Shown one piece after another: positions 1-11,191 of a stretch of 64,000 bases of DNA; within the stretch, counting starts at the first letter, position 1; the number at the start of each line of letters is the position of its first letter. The translations under genes and the position numbers were made by a program. The DNA lies in the NCBI GenBank assembly GCA_019155185.1, contig CM032816.1, positions 13,267,848-13,331,847 on the forward strand, read 5' to 3'. Below the pieces are notes generated by a model. It had not been told where the DNA came from and made no database searches. It saw only the letters and a list, made by a program, of their open reading frames with translations. The DNA comes from Beaufortia kweichowensis. Taxonomy: Eukaryota > Chordata > Actinopteri > Cypriniformes > Gastromyzontidae.

Positions 1-671
1 TAACTAGCTTAAAGATAAAGGAAAACAAGAAATCGCATCATATGATCCCTTTAAGGTGTATATGTTGTATCATCTTACAAATAATCATAACATTAGTTAC
101 AGTGCATTATAATCCTTGTCTATTAGTGTTATAACTTTTATGATTATGATGATTTATAACACATGGTGAACTCCACATGGTTACCATATAGTTATAATGT
201 ATTATAAGTCTTCTTGACAGTGCATAATATCTTACTATATACCTTAAATGTTCCTTTGCTGCTTTAAGTAAAGTGAAAATACTATAGCATTTACTATAAT
301 AAACTGTAGTAAATTGTGGTAAACTACAAAATATTACAGTAGTATAGTATAATAGTATTATGTAGTATTAATTACAATTCAATACAGTAAGATTTAACAA
401 CACTAGGAGGATTACTACAGTGTAAAATAGTCAAAATACCAAAATACAGTAGTTTTCATGCGGGTAGGTTTCACATTTTCAAAACCTTGTAAATGTACTT
501 TTTTCTGAATAAAGAATGAATATGTGAAGCTTTCATTTGATCTTGTGTTCAATGTCTTATAACCACTACATTATACCTTATAGCAGTTAGGAGACATAGC
601 CCTTGTTACTTTACTTAAAGCTGACAAAGACCACTTCTAAATCATTATGATCATATTATAAGCTTTTAGAT
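1..671. other. AT-rich flank, no gene seen
   Basis: AT-rich sequence with short TAGTA/TATTA-like runs. No open frame, splice-bounded exon or terminal repeat could be supported. Confidence 0.5.
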
Positions 672-1092
672 ATTCATTCGTGGCCCCTTTAAAACGTACG
701 GCTCACGATAATGCGTCACTTCAGCGGAAATAATGAACTACTGTGTCGCCCCCGATGGACTGACGATGAGCAGACGCTCACGAGGCTCTGCCAAGTTGCA
801 TTAAGTTTAAAATGAGTGTTTTCACAAGTCAAACGGACTGTAAGGAACAAACTAAGAACTAAAGGACCTCTTTTCATAACAAGCAGCCAACGAGGTATTT
901 GTTTCACTTGTTTAATGTATTGTAAGCATCATTTGTATCTCTTTTCCTTTAAGACCATGTATTGTATCATTTTCTGATTTGTTTGTACCATGCTCGTTTA
1001 CAAATACAGTTCCCATGGCGTAAAGATGAGCCAAAGAATTAAACACCAGTTTCAAAGAACCGACCTGTGTCTGTGTTGTTGTGGAGAGAGCT
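672..1092 (+). repeat. 5' LTR of the BEL/Pao element
   Basis: Direct repeat of 9736-10157, starting at ATTCATTCGTGG and ending at GTGGAGAGAGCT, after which the two copies diverge. Four substitutions were seen (near 750, 985 and two near 1048). Exact termini are uncertain because canonical TG/CA ends are not obvious. Confidence 0.88.
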
Positions 1093-1835
1093 GCAGTGAG
1101 AACTCGCCTGCGGGACGACGCGGGTAGGAGAGACAACGAGAGATCGTCGTGGGATCGGATGAAAAGCCAGCGTATCAGATAAGCAAAGCCCATATCTGAT
1201 CGTCGTTATAATGACCGCAAGCAACAGTGATTAGACTTTGAAAGTGCAATATCAAGCTAAAATCAAGAAGGGCTCTGCTACAAGGAAGCTTTAGGTGGCG
1301 TGAGAAGTGATTCAACTTGAAAGTTGCATCGAGGACAAGTCTAATTATTCTGCATACCGTTTTGGAATGATCTAATATGCGTTTTTTTTATTGTTATATT
1401 TGAAATGTTTGAAAATTAATATAATTACAACTGAAATTAAGATTTTGCACTTGTGAGAAGTAATCAAGCTTTAAGTCCAATTTAAGTGAATTTTAAAGAG
1501 AAATTGAAACATTTATTTTGTGGAAAATAAGTAATTTACTATATTGAGTATTTGCAGTTACGTTTTTCAAATTGCCTTATACACTGAAGAGTAATTTATA
1601 GTCATTTTTGTTTTTCCTTGGTCTAAAATTTAAGTCATTTTCAAGTAGAGAAGTCTGAACTGATGCAATATTGAAGTCTGTATTTAGAAAATTCTGAGTT
1701 TTATGCAGTTATTATCTATCTGATTATTTACATTCAGGCAACTGTAGTTTACACTCATATATAGCCAAGCTTAATTTAACATACACCAGTTTAATTTAAG
1801 CTCAGTGTACACATACATTCTACAGTCATTTCAAG
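1093..1835 (+). other. BEL/Pao leader, non-coding
   Basis: Sequence between the 5' LTR and the first gag ATG. It should hold the primer-binding site, but I could not match one to a tRNA. It is AT-rich and has no supported ORF. Confidence 0.5.
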
Positions 1836-3711
1836 ATGTCTGACTCAAATGCTGAAGTCTGCCATAAAAATGCCAAATCACCTGTTCAAGATCAAGAATG
1901 TACAGAAGAGGTGGAAGAAGTGAAAGAACCCGAACCCTCCCAGAAAAGGGAAGAGAATTTCAAGAAAAAATAATGAAAGGTGTACAACGACGGTACAGAA
2001 TCATCTATGAAAAATGGAGGTATAATGCAAGATTAGGCAAGGAAATATTGTCTGATGAAGCCTCCCAAGATGAACTGAAAGAGCTAATTGAGAACATAGA
2101 AAGCACCAGTTCTGAGGTAAAGTTAATTTATGAAGAGATGCGTCGAGTACAAACTCCTGAACCAGATCTGCGACGCAAGGTTGATGCATGCCTATCGCTT
2201 TCATAATTCATAATTCGAAGGGCTCATAGGCAACTTGAAGGACATGCAGAAAATGAGGAGAATGAACCTTGGCCTGATGTTGGATCAGTCTTAAACTCAA
2301 CAGGCTTTTTATCAAGACCACTGTCTCAATCAAAATGTAGTTCAACCCACTCCAGCACCCACTCAGCCAAAAGATATGAAGCTGTGGCTGCTGCATCTCA
2401 GGAAGTTTTGGCAGTGTTGGAGGAACAAGAAAGGGAAGTTTCATAACTTCAGAGACTAGAGGTCGAAAGTAGACAATGTTTGGCACAATTTGAGTCTGAG
2501 GACATGGCTAGACAACAAGCAATGCAGGACAAGCGCAGAAGGCTTGAGTGTTTAGAAAAACTGAAGAAGTTGAACGCTGCAAGAGCTCGAGTAAAGGTCT
2601 ATGATCAAGTTGAAGGAAATTTTGAAGTAGTTGATTTGCTGCATACTGAGACAGCAGGAGAACTTCAAGTTTCTAACTTCATGAATCCCCCAACCATTCC
2701 CCAATCTCTGCCTGTCATGGCCCAAGTCCTTCAAGCCTTAAGCCCTCCATTTATTCCCCAAAATCTGCCAGTCGCAACACAAACCCTTCAAGCCTCAAGC
2801 CCTCCATTTATTCCCCAAAATCTGCCAGTCACAACACAAACCCTCCAGGCTTCAAGCCCCTCATTTGTTCCTCGATCTGTCCCAGTCACAAGTCAAGGCC
2901 TTAATTTCCAATCTCCGCAATGGTCATCTCAAGCTCCACCACCTTCAATGTATGTGCCTCAAATGCAAAACAACTCTGATTTGGTCAGCGTGCTAACAGA
3001 GGCTATGAGTGCCAACCATCTTCCAACGCCAGAACCTGCAGTATTTATGGGGGACCCTCTGAAATTCAAAGACTGGCAGCTTTCTGTCGAAACATTAATT
3101 GATAGGAAAAACATTCCAAAGAACGAAAAGCTGTATTACCTCAGAAAGTACTTAGGTGGCGCTGCAAAGAAAACGGTTGAAGGATTCTTCTTACTATGCA
3201 CAGAAGCAGCATATGACTCTGTTGGAAAAACGTTTTGGAGACCCATTCATAATTGGGAAGTCCTTCAGAGATAAGCTGCATGCATGGCCAAAGATAAGCT
3301 CTAAAGATGGTTGTGAACTAAGAGAGTTTACGGACTTCCTCAAGAGCTGTGAAGCTGCAATGCCCCATCTTAAGACATTGGAAGTCCTCAATGACTGCAA
3401 TGAGAATCAAAAAATCCTGCTGAAGTTGCCAGATTGGTTAGTGTCCAGATGGAACCGCAAAGTGATGGAAGCCAGAGAAGCGAATGCTGATTACCCAAAA
3501 TTCAAAGAGTTTGTAGACTTTCTATCAAAGGAAGCAGATCTCGCTTGTGATCCTATATCTTCAATACAAGCACTTAAGAGTATGGAAAGTGGGAAACCAA
3601 AATATTCACGAAACCAAACCATTCAAGCAAAGACCTTATACACAAATGCAGCACAGAGCATTGTCTCAACATGCAACACTTGGCTAAGTGTAGAAAATTT
3701 GGTGAGAAGAC
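1836..3711 (+). pseudogene. BEL/Pao gag, N-terminal and capsid part, broken
   Basis: A likely start ATG at 1836 (MSDSNAEV) opens a frame that runs into a stop near 1970, while the coding sense continues in another frame at 1898-2206, then 2480-3274, then 3156-3716. These pieces contain a coiled-coil-like Glu/Lys/Arg-rich segment (about 2480-2640), a Pro/Ser/Gln-rich tandem repeat (2690-2900) and a conserved C-terminal block resembling the DUF1759-type Gag of BEL/Pao elements (WQLSVETLIDRKNIPKNEK, then the block at 3200-3600). At least two frameshifts and several stops make it non-functional. It is cut at 3712 by a minus-strand solo LTR and resumes at 5264 with the nucleocapsid zinc knuckle. 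Confidence 0.8.
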
Positions 3712-4839
3712 TGTAGTGATTCTGTGGGGATGGTGTTGTTTAAACACTCTCCAGCATCTCTACTAGTTATAGTGAAACTAAGACAGTGTTATTTAAAACA
3801 CGGTTCAGTTTCAGGTTATAATTACTTGTGGCTCAAATGAAAATACTTACAGATAAAGATTATTAACTATATGTATTTTGTAGCATTACCTGGTGCAATA
3901 AACGCGTTATTCTTCTGGCCTTGACTAACAACGGTCCATGCCCAATACAGTAATACATACAGAGCCGGTAACAGTATCGCACAGTTTAAGGGATGTGTTA
4001 TGAGCATTAAGCAGAGACAATCATGAATGAATACAAATGAATATTTATTGCCTAAGCTACTGAAATACGATATCGATTAACTAACATAAAACACATACAC
4101 ATTCACATTCATACAAGATAAAGCATAGAAAAATTAGAGTAAAGAGTAAAGAATGGCATATTAAATCAGCAGGACACAACCACCGGGTTTTTCTCTACAA
4201 AGTTCACCTTGGTAGCCAAGGGCAATGCTTAAAGCTGTTGAATAGTGATACTTGCATTGAACAGTTAGTTCAAGGGCCGGCAAGAATCCTGGTGCTGGAG
4301 AGAAAGAGAGAGAGAGTGTCCCGGTGGATTCGTGGAGTCCGTTCTGAGAGCGAAGTTTCGTGAGAAGTGTCGAAGTCTGCCGAAGTAAAATTGCCGGAAA
4401 AGCTGTCCTGAAGAAGGGCAGGTCCCACGAAGTTTTGGAGAGATTCCAAGTTTCTGAGCAAAGAGTTGTCTGATGCATAGTGGTCTTAAAGGCACAGCTG
4501 TCACGCCATATGTCAGGTCTTTTGACCAATGGCAAAAGGACGGTGTGGTTGTCCTTCTTGTGACAAATGGGAAAAATACTCTTTGTCCTTCTTTGTGACA
4601 AATGATTGAGTTGATGCACGCCATGTACTGTGCATCATTATTTGTCTTGTTTGTGGATCATTTGATACCACACATAAAGAGAGAAGTGAAGTATGATGCA
4701 CGCCATGACTATGTACATGCATCATTATTTAAGAAATAATTTTGGAACATTTTGATGAAATACATGCAAGGAAGTAAGGCAAGGGTTATTCATTCATCTG
4801 CCATGAAATAATAGTTAAATATATAGTAATGAAATACAT

Positions 4840-4925
<86 letters not shown>

Positions 4926-5263
4926 TATAGATAGATACAAAATTGGGCAGTTTAGTCCCGCTCATCCTAGAGAGTCTCTTTGAGGTGTTTGCAATGTACT
5001 TCTGTAGTCCTCTCTGCAAATCTCCAGGGGGCCTGGAGAATCTCAGGGAGTTGAGCTGGGGGATCACCCTCTCTGGGGAAGGCCAGAGAGGTACCATAAC
5101 TGTCCTCCTGAGTTAAGTAACAACCAGCAGGTCATCATTTAACCCAGACTTTCTGGAGCCAAAAGGGGTTCTGGAGTTGACTCCCCCCCTAGGAATTTGT
5201 TGTTTGTTGTAACTTTATGATCCCTTAAAGAAATCCAACATTTGGCCCGGCCAAGTCTCTACA
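3712..5263 (-). repeat. Solo LTR, family TGTAG...CTACA, copy A
   Basis: A 1.55-kb minus-strand LTR with no internal coding region, inserted in the BEL gag. It starts TGTAGAGACTTGGCC (complement at 5263) and ends AATCACTACA (complement at 3712). Copies B (24151-25550), C (31685-33399) and D (40371-41974) share both ends and the internal sequence. The flanks share GAC (AGAC on the left, GACC on the right), suggesting a 4-bp target duplication. A perfect (AT)n tract lies inside at about 4843-4921. Small open frames within it are not genes. Confidence 0.85.
4843..4921. repeat. (AT)n microsatellite
   Basis: About 78 bp of uninterrupted AT dinucleotides inside solo LTR copy A. The sister LTRs carry CT, GT or short AT tracts at the equivalent place. 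Confidence 0.95.
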
Positions 5264-5604
5264 GACCATTCAAGATCGTGTCGAGTCTGCGTGCAGAGAA
5301 ACTCTGCTTTGGATGTTTGCAGACTGGTCATCATTCAAGAAGATGTAAGAATAAGAGCATATGTGAAAGGTGCCAGAAGAGACATCCTACGTGTTTGCAC
5401 TACGACAAGTTCAGAGAATATCAAAGGCTTTCTTCTTTGAAGGGAGAAGATTGTTCAAAGGACAAAACTGACAGCAAAGAAATAGCTACAGCAGCAAGAA
5501 GGCTTAAACACACAAACTTCCACAATCATACCAGTTTGGGTATCATCCACAAAACGGCCAGATCAAGAAGTCCTTGTCTATACGCTCTTAGACACGCAGA
5601 GTGA
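5264..5604 (+). pseudogene. BEL/Pao gag nucleocapsid, zinc knuckles
   Basis: This continues the gag interrupted at 3711. It encodes a CCHC zinc knuckle (C-F-G-C-x4-H-x4-C, near 5300-5345) followed by a second Cys/His cluster (CERCQKRHPTCLH), the paired pattern typical of BEL/Pao Gag. The frame runs into the protease motif LLDTQSD and stops at 5604 through a frameshift. The part upstream of 5264 is solo LTR, so the ATG at 5242 is not a real start. Confidence 0.8.
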
Positions 5605-6030
5605 CACGACCTTTATCCTTGATGAAGTGGCTCAAGAGCTCGATACGAACAAGGAGAGTGTCTGTTTGCAGCTATCTACAATGTCAGCAAGGTCAACAGT
5701 CATACCTTGTCAGAAACTGACAAATCTGCAAGTGAGAGGATATAACTCTGAGAAAAAAATTCCATTGCCTGTGGTTTTCACACGAGAGTTTATTCCGGCG
5801 AATAGGTCGCATATCCCAACTTCAGAAACTGCTCTAAAATGGCCTCATCTGAAACAATTGGCAGACAAGATTCCACCCCCATTAGATTGCAAAGTAGGCC
5901 TTTTGATTGGCTATAACTGTCAACAAACTCTTCTTCCCAAGGAGATCCTGTCTGGAGAGGAAAATCAGCCATATGCACAATGAACCGACCTTGGCTGGAG
6001 TACTGTCGGCTGCTCGTACCCAGCAAGTGA
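5583..6030 (+). pseudogene. BEL/Pao aspartic protease
   Basis: The active-site motif L-L-D-T-Q-S-D-T lies at about 5583-5606. The domain continues in another frame (5627-5983) with the C-terminal motif LLIGYNC (about 5917-5937), which is characteristic of the retropepsin-like domain of Pao elements. A frameshift within the active-site region and a stop at about 5981 separate it from the reverse transcriptase. The enzyme would cut the Gag-Pol polyprotein; this copy cannot make it. Confidence 0.72.
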
Positions 6031-6064
6031 TTCTGATGATGTAATAGGAGTCAGTCACAGAACC

Positions 6065-7087
6065 TTGGTGCGACGAGTGATGCCAGCAGTGAAGGCATCA
6101 GTTGAGCTAAAGAGTGAAGTACATTTCGTGTGCAGAACTCATGTGAAGGAAATCATTCCAACAGATGTAATCAAGGCACTTGAATTCGACTTCACAGATC
6201 ACAGTGCTGATGATAACCCAGTTTCTCAGGAAGACATGCTCTTCTTATCCAAGGTGAGAGAAGGTATAAGGCAAAAGGAAGATGGCCACTATAAACTTCC
6301 ACTTCCTTTCAAGACAGACAAACCTAGTCTCTCAGATAATAAACAGTCTGCAGTTCATAGACTCATCTCATTGGAGCGGAGAATGAGGAGAGACAAACAG
6401 TATCACAAGGACTATGTCAATTTCATGAATGACATAATAGTCCGAAAGGATGAACTGGACAACTGGTCTGAACTGGACAACCAACCAGCATGGTATATTG
6501 CGCACCACGGAGTCTACCGCCCCCGCAAACCAGGAAAGATCTGTGTGGTTTTCGATTGTTCAGCACGCTTCCATGAAACCTCTCTGAACGATCACCTCTT
6601 GACTGGTCCAGACCTTACCAACACATTAGTTGGATTGCTGTGTCGATTTAGGAAGGGTCCAATAGCCATAATGTGCGATGTGGAAAGAATGTTCCATCAA
6701 TTTCATGTCGTGAAGGAACACCAAGACTACCTGAGATTTCTCTGGTGGGACGAAGGCAATCTGGATTCCACACCCTCAGTATATAGGACGAAGGTACACC
6801 TGTTTGGGGCAGCTTCATCCCCCAGCTGCTTCAACTTTGGATTCAAGTATCTGGCATCACAGGGTCATGGAAAGTTCAGTGAAGAGTCCATCAAGTTTAT
6901 CCAGAGAAGCTTTTACGTCGATGATGGCTTAACAAGCGTGTGGTCACCTGTTGAAGCTGTGGGTCTTGTGAAGGAGACAAGAGCCTTATGCAGAACAGGA
7001 AATCTTCGGCTACACAAATTCGTGTCAAACGACAAGGAAGTGATTGCCACAATACCACCTAAAGATCTGATGAAACTAAAGATCTAG
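6065..7087 (+). pseudogene. BEL/Pao reverse transcriptase
   Basis: An open frame of 340 codons carrying a Pao-type reverse transcriptase. Seen in order: the entry motif HHGVYRPRKPGKICVVFDCS, the first catalytic-Asp motif CDVERMFHQF, the LFGAASSPSCFNFG block, and the catalytic box F-Y-V-D-D-G near residues 288-293. Both YVDD aspartates are intact. The frame stops at 7087, three bases before the RNase H frame, so the Pol polyprotein is broken here although this domain alone is undamaged. The first Met is internal to Pol and is not a true start. Confidence 0.88.
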
Positions 7088-7089
7088 AC

Positions 7090-7776
7090 ATGGCTTTAGG
7101 AGATCTTCACATCGAGCGAGCACTTGGAGTTCAGTGCTGCGTTGAAGCAGATGAATTCCAATTCAGGGTTGTAGTCAGGAAAAATCCATTGACGAGGAGA
7201 GGAGTTCTCTCAACGGTAGCCTCTGTCTATGATCCACTAGGATTTGTTGCTCCATTCTTGCTAGTTGGCAAACAGATACTTCAGGCGCTATGCAGGGAAA
7301 AGGTAAGCTGGGACGAAGATCTTCCCGAGCACATTCTGCCACAATGGGAGTCATGGCTTAGAGACTTGCCAGCATTGGCAGTCCTGAAGATCCCAAGAAG
7401 CTACCATCCATCAAACTTCAACAAGGCTGTGCTGCACGAGCTTCACAGTTTTTCAGACGCAAGTTTCAGTGGATACGGTGCATGCTCATATCTCCGTGCA
7501 GTAAGTGAAACAGGACAGGTTAGTTGCTCACTCGTCATGGGGAAAGCGAGAGTAGCCCCTACCAAGCTAACAACTATCCCAAGGCTTGAATTATCATCAG
7601 CTGTGACTTCAGTCCATAACGGTGATGTCATCAGAAGGGATCTTGAAGTTGAAAACCTCCAAGAGTATTACTGGACTGATTCGATGGTGGTCATTGGCTA
7701 TGTGAATAATGATGCCAAGAGATTTCACACGTTTGTAGCCAACCGAATTCAACGTATAAAATCCAGTATATCCTGA
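7090..7776 (+). pseudogene. BEL/Pao RNase H region (Peptidase_A17 family)
   Basis: This continues Pol after a stop at 7085-7087. The segment LTRRGVLSTVASVYDPLGF is the hallmark of the Pao 'Peptidase_A17' family, followed by an RNase H-like part with SFSDASFSGYGA, IPRLELSSA and WTDSMVVIGYVNN, giving the acidic D...E...D residues expected of RNase H. The frame breaks at 7776. Confidence 0.82.
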
Positions 7777-8235
7777 ACAATGGTCTCATGTCAGCTCCGA
7801 AAACAACCCTGCTGATCATGCCTCAAGGGGGCTGAGTGCCATTCAGCTGAAAGAGTCTAACTGGCTGAAGGGACCTGACTTTCTGTAGCAGAGAAATCTT
7901 CCACACAAAGAAGAAACGGTGGGAGAGATAGAAATGACTGACCCCGAGCTTCGGAAAGCCCATGTCCGCACAGTCAAGACAAAGGAAGTGAATTCAATGG
8001 TGAACCGCTTTACTAAATTCTCAGACTGGTCCAGGGCAGTGAGGGCGGTTGCCAGTTCAAGGGAGTTCAGTTAAGAACAAATGAAGCGACTAATCTAGAA
8101 GAAAGAAAAGAAGCGGAAATCGCTATTATCAAGCTGGTGCAAGAAGACTCCTTCACTGAGAGATCCAAAAAATCAAGCTCCAGAAAAAAAGTACCCTGAG
8201 CAAGCACATTTAGGCATTTAGGCAAGCACAACAAT
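7777..8235 (+). pseudogene. Pol linker between RNase H and integrase, broken
   Basis: Coding sense is still readable across stops. The NPADHASRG motif near 7810 is conserved at this place in Pao Pol proteins. Several stops and frameshifts occur before the integrase zinc finger. Confidence 0.6.
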
Positions 8236-9489
8236 TTGCATCAGTTAAATGCCTTCTTGGACAAGAATGGTGTCCTCAGGGTGGGAGGACGGCTATCACA
8301 TTTAGCCTTGCATCATGATGTAAAACATTCTGTAATACTTCCGAAGAAATCTCACTTGTCAGCCTTGCTCGTTAAACATCATCATGAGCGTGTACACCAC
8401 CAAGGAAGAGGCATGACCATGAATGAGTTGCGTGCAAACGGAATATGGATATTAGGATGCGGGAACGTGGTCTCTTCACACATCTGGAAGTGTATAAAAT
8501 GTAGAAGATACAGAAGAGCAACTGAGGTTCAACGAATGGTGGATCTACCGGAAGAGAGAACCGAGGCATCACCTCCATTTACTTTCTGTGACATAGATTG
8601 TTTTGGCCTCTTCATTGTAAAGGAGGGAAGGAAGGAATTAAAGCGATATGGATTGCTGTTTACCTGCTTGTGCTCTAGAGCTGTACACATAGAGACGCTA
8701 GACGATCTGACAACAGACGCTTTCATGAATGTGCTTCGTGTGTTCATAGCCATCAGAGGACCTGTACGCCAGCTAAGATGCGATCAGGGAACTAATTGCA
8801 TGGGTGCTAGAAGAGGGTTTTCTGAGTTGCTCAAGGGGATGGATCAAGAACGTCTGCGAGCAATCAGTTGTGAATTTGTAGTGAATGTTCCCTCAGCGAG
8901 TCACATGGGTGGAGTCTGGGAGTGCCAGATTTGAACTATCCGAAGTGTCTTGACTGCCATGCTTGCAAGCAGACTTGGTACCACAACTTTGAGAACATTC
9001 CTTTACGAGACAATGGCCATAATCAACAGCAGACCACTGAGTGTTGAACATCTTCATGATCCTGCCGGTCCAGAACCACTCACTCCCAGTCAAATATTAA
9101 CCATGAAATCTGCAATCATTCTGCCCCCTCCGGGACAATTTGGCAAAGAAGACCTCTATCTGCGTAAAAGGTGGAGAAGAGTGCAGTTCTTGGCAAATTA
9201 ATTCTGGCAAAGGTGGAAACGTAAATATCTGCGGAATCTCCAACAACGTCAAAAATGGCAGAAGATATCTCAAAATTCACAAGTAGACGACATTGTGATT
9301 CTACAGGATGACAACGCTCAAAGAAATGAATGGAAGCTTGCCAGAGTTGTAGAAGCTCACCCTAGTTCAGATGGCATTATGCGAAAGGTGAAGCTACTAG
9401 TCAGCGACATAAAGGGAAAACCACACACTAGATCAGTTTACCTAGAAAGGCCTATTCACAAGGTAGTTACTTTACTTGAAGCCAAATAA
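8236..9489 (+). pseudogene. BEL/Pao integrase with C-terminal DUF5641-like domain
   Basis: An H2C2 zinc-binding motif (HHERVHHQG...CIKCRRYRR) leads into an rve core with the catalytic Asp in FCDIDCFG, the second Asp in RCDQGTN and the Glu in GGVWE, where a TGA at about 8932-8934 interrupts. The sense continues at 8950-9201 (MAIINSRPLSVEHL, LTPSQIL) and 9295-9489 (EWKLARVVEAHPSSDG...RSVYLERPIHKVV), which matches the C-terminal domain usual in Pao integrases. At least two stops or frameshifts disable it. Confidence 0.85.
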
Positions 9490-9735
9490 GTCACATACAC
9501 AACACTCACTTAGGTCTAAAGGACATTTATCAAATTCCTTGCACATTCTTTGTTCTAAGGAAAATCCTACATTTCGAGCAAATAAGTGATTTTGGTGGGA
9601 GTGTAAGTGTTGTTGTGTAAAGTTCTGTGCATTTGTTTCATAATCAATTCATTTATAAGTAATTCATAATTTTATGTTTTTGATTTCATTTGTTCATTTA
9701 TTTGAAGTACAATTTAAAAATGTGATGTATGTGAA
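9490..9735 (+). other. BEL/Pao 3' untranslated segment
   Basis: Non-coding sequence between the integrase stop and the 3' LTR. No clear polypurine tract was identified. Confidence 0.5.
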
Positions 9736-10157
9736 ATTCATTCGTGGCCCCTTTAAAACGTACGGCTCACGATAATGCGTCACTTCAGCGGAAATAATGA
9801 ACTACTGTGACGCCCCCGATGGACTGACGATGAGCAGACGCTCACGAGGCTCTGCCAAGTTGCATTAAGTTTAAAATGAGTGTTTTCACAAGTCAAACGG
9901 ACTGTAAGGAACAAACTAAGAACTAAAGGACCTCTTTTCATAACAAGCAGCCAACGAGGTATTTGTTTCACTTGTTTAATGTATTGTAAGCATCATTTGT
10001 ATCTCTTTTCCTTTAAGACCATGTATTGTATCATTTTCTGATTCGTTTGTACCATGCTCGTTTACAAATACAGTTCCCATGGCGTAAAGATGAGCCAAAG
10101 AATTAAACGCCCGTTTCAAAGAACCGACCTGTGTCTGTGTTGTTGTGGAGAGAGCTA
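9736..10157 (+). repeat. 3' LTR of the BEL/Pao element
   Basis: Near-identical direct repeat of 672-1092, with four substitutions by eye. Its right end touches sequence that matches the truncated minus-strand DIRS element from about 10163. Confidence 0.88.
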
Positions 10158-10162
10158 CAAAA

Positions 10163-11181
10163 ACCAGCCTGCCGCGTTACACACATCTTCGAGCATAGCC
10201 CATGACCCTAAGGCCTTAGAGGCCGCCATACTCCGAGTTGAGTGAGCTTTGACATAAAGCGGAGACTGTTGTCCAGAAGCTTCATAAGCCAGTGAGATAG
10301 CCTCAACTATCCACCTGCTAAGAGTTTGTTTGGTCGCCGGCACCCCAGTGCTGGGATGACCGAAACATACAACAGTGCTCGCACTGGACACAGTAAGTTA
10401 GCTCTTTCCTGGTCCCGGGAGAGGGGTTCGAGCTCGGTATTCAGCCCGAACCCAGAGTGCTCCCCCCCGGACTGAGAGTGAGGAGACGGGTGGTGAAGGA
10501 TGCTGAGAGAGAAAGGTAGGGCTGCTTTGATTATTTATAGGATTCTTCTTGCACCAATTGGATAGGGGTAGATTGAAAGGGAGGAGGACAAAACTTAACG
10601 TAATGTGCCTCAGCACATTGGTGGGTACTTTAGGCACTTAACCCTGCCTTGGGTACAGAAAAGCCTTAATAAACCATGCCTGGTGCAAATGCCAGGCAAG
10701 AAGGAGAGACTGAGAGAGCTTGGAGATCGCAAACTCTCTTCAGGGAAGATACTGCCAACAAGAAAATTGTCTTGAGGGTCAGAAACTTGGCCGACACGGC
10801 CTCGATGGGTTCGAACGGAGCAACCTATAACCCCTGGAGTACCACCGCCAGGTCCCAAGTGGGGACTCTGGCACGTAACACCGGCCTCAGCCTCCTAGTG
10901 CCACGAAGGAAGCGTATGACCAGTGGGTCTCGACCCACAGACTGGCCATTGACAAGACTATGAAAGGCAGAGATAGCTGCCACATAGACCTTGATAGTAG
11001 AGGGCATCAGCCCTGATGAAAAGCGGTCTTGCAAGAATTCCAGCACCACGCTGATCGGGCAGTTAACTGGATCTTGGCGCTGACCTGAACACCAGGAAGT
11101 AAAGACTTCCCACTTTAAGGCATACAGCTTTCTCGTGGAGGGAGCCCTGGATTGCAAAATGGTGTCTACGACCTCGGTCAA
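10163..11181 (-). pseudogene. DIRS tyrosine recombinase, truncated and interrupted
   Basis: The N-terminal SAM-like part lies at 11181-10825 (SRAPSTRKLYALKWEVF, SGLMPSTIKVYVAAI). The catalytic C-terminal part at 10391-10163 contains the H-x-x-R box HSTR followed by MAASKAL. The expected terminal Tyr (FVRFYDLD in the plus copy) is lost because the element ends at about 10163. Frameshifts and a 160-bp Ngaro-derived insertion separate the two parts. Such enzymes join a circular DNA intermediate into the genome. Confidence 0.8.
10416..10577 (-). repeat. Ngaro-like terminal repeat relic inside DIRS
   Basis: This piece matches the B2-A2 junction of the element at 14190-18522: the CGGTATTCAGCCCGAACCC block, the 36-bp spacer, and the start of A. 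It interrupts the DIRS recombinase between sequences that are contiguous at about 57600-57625 of the plus copy. Confidence 0.75.
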
Positions 11182-11191
11182 GAGACCCGTG

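Larger units (their letters stand above)
672..10157 (+). mobile_element. BEL/Pao LTR retrotransposon, decayed
   Basis: Two direct LTRs of 421-422 bp bound the pieces of gag, protease, reverse transcriptase, RNase H and integrase, in the order and with the motifs of BEL/Pao elements (family knowledge). The coding part is broken by several frameshifts and stops and by a 1.55-kb solo LTR inserted in gag at 3712-5263. The LTRs differ at only four positions by eye, so the insertion looks young compared with the damage inside. No clear target-site duplication was found. The right LTR abuts a truncated DIRS element. Confidence 0.92.

Noticed and set aside
4161..4725. Overlapping minus-strand ORFs in solo LTR A (and their counterparts in copies B-D)
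   Set aside because: The frames differ between copies and are interrupted in each; no evidence of a conserved LTR-encoded protein.
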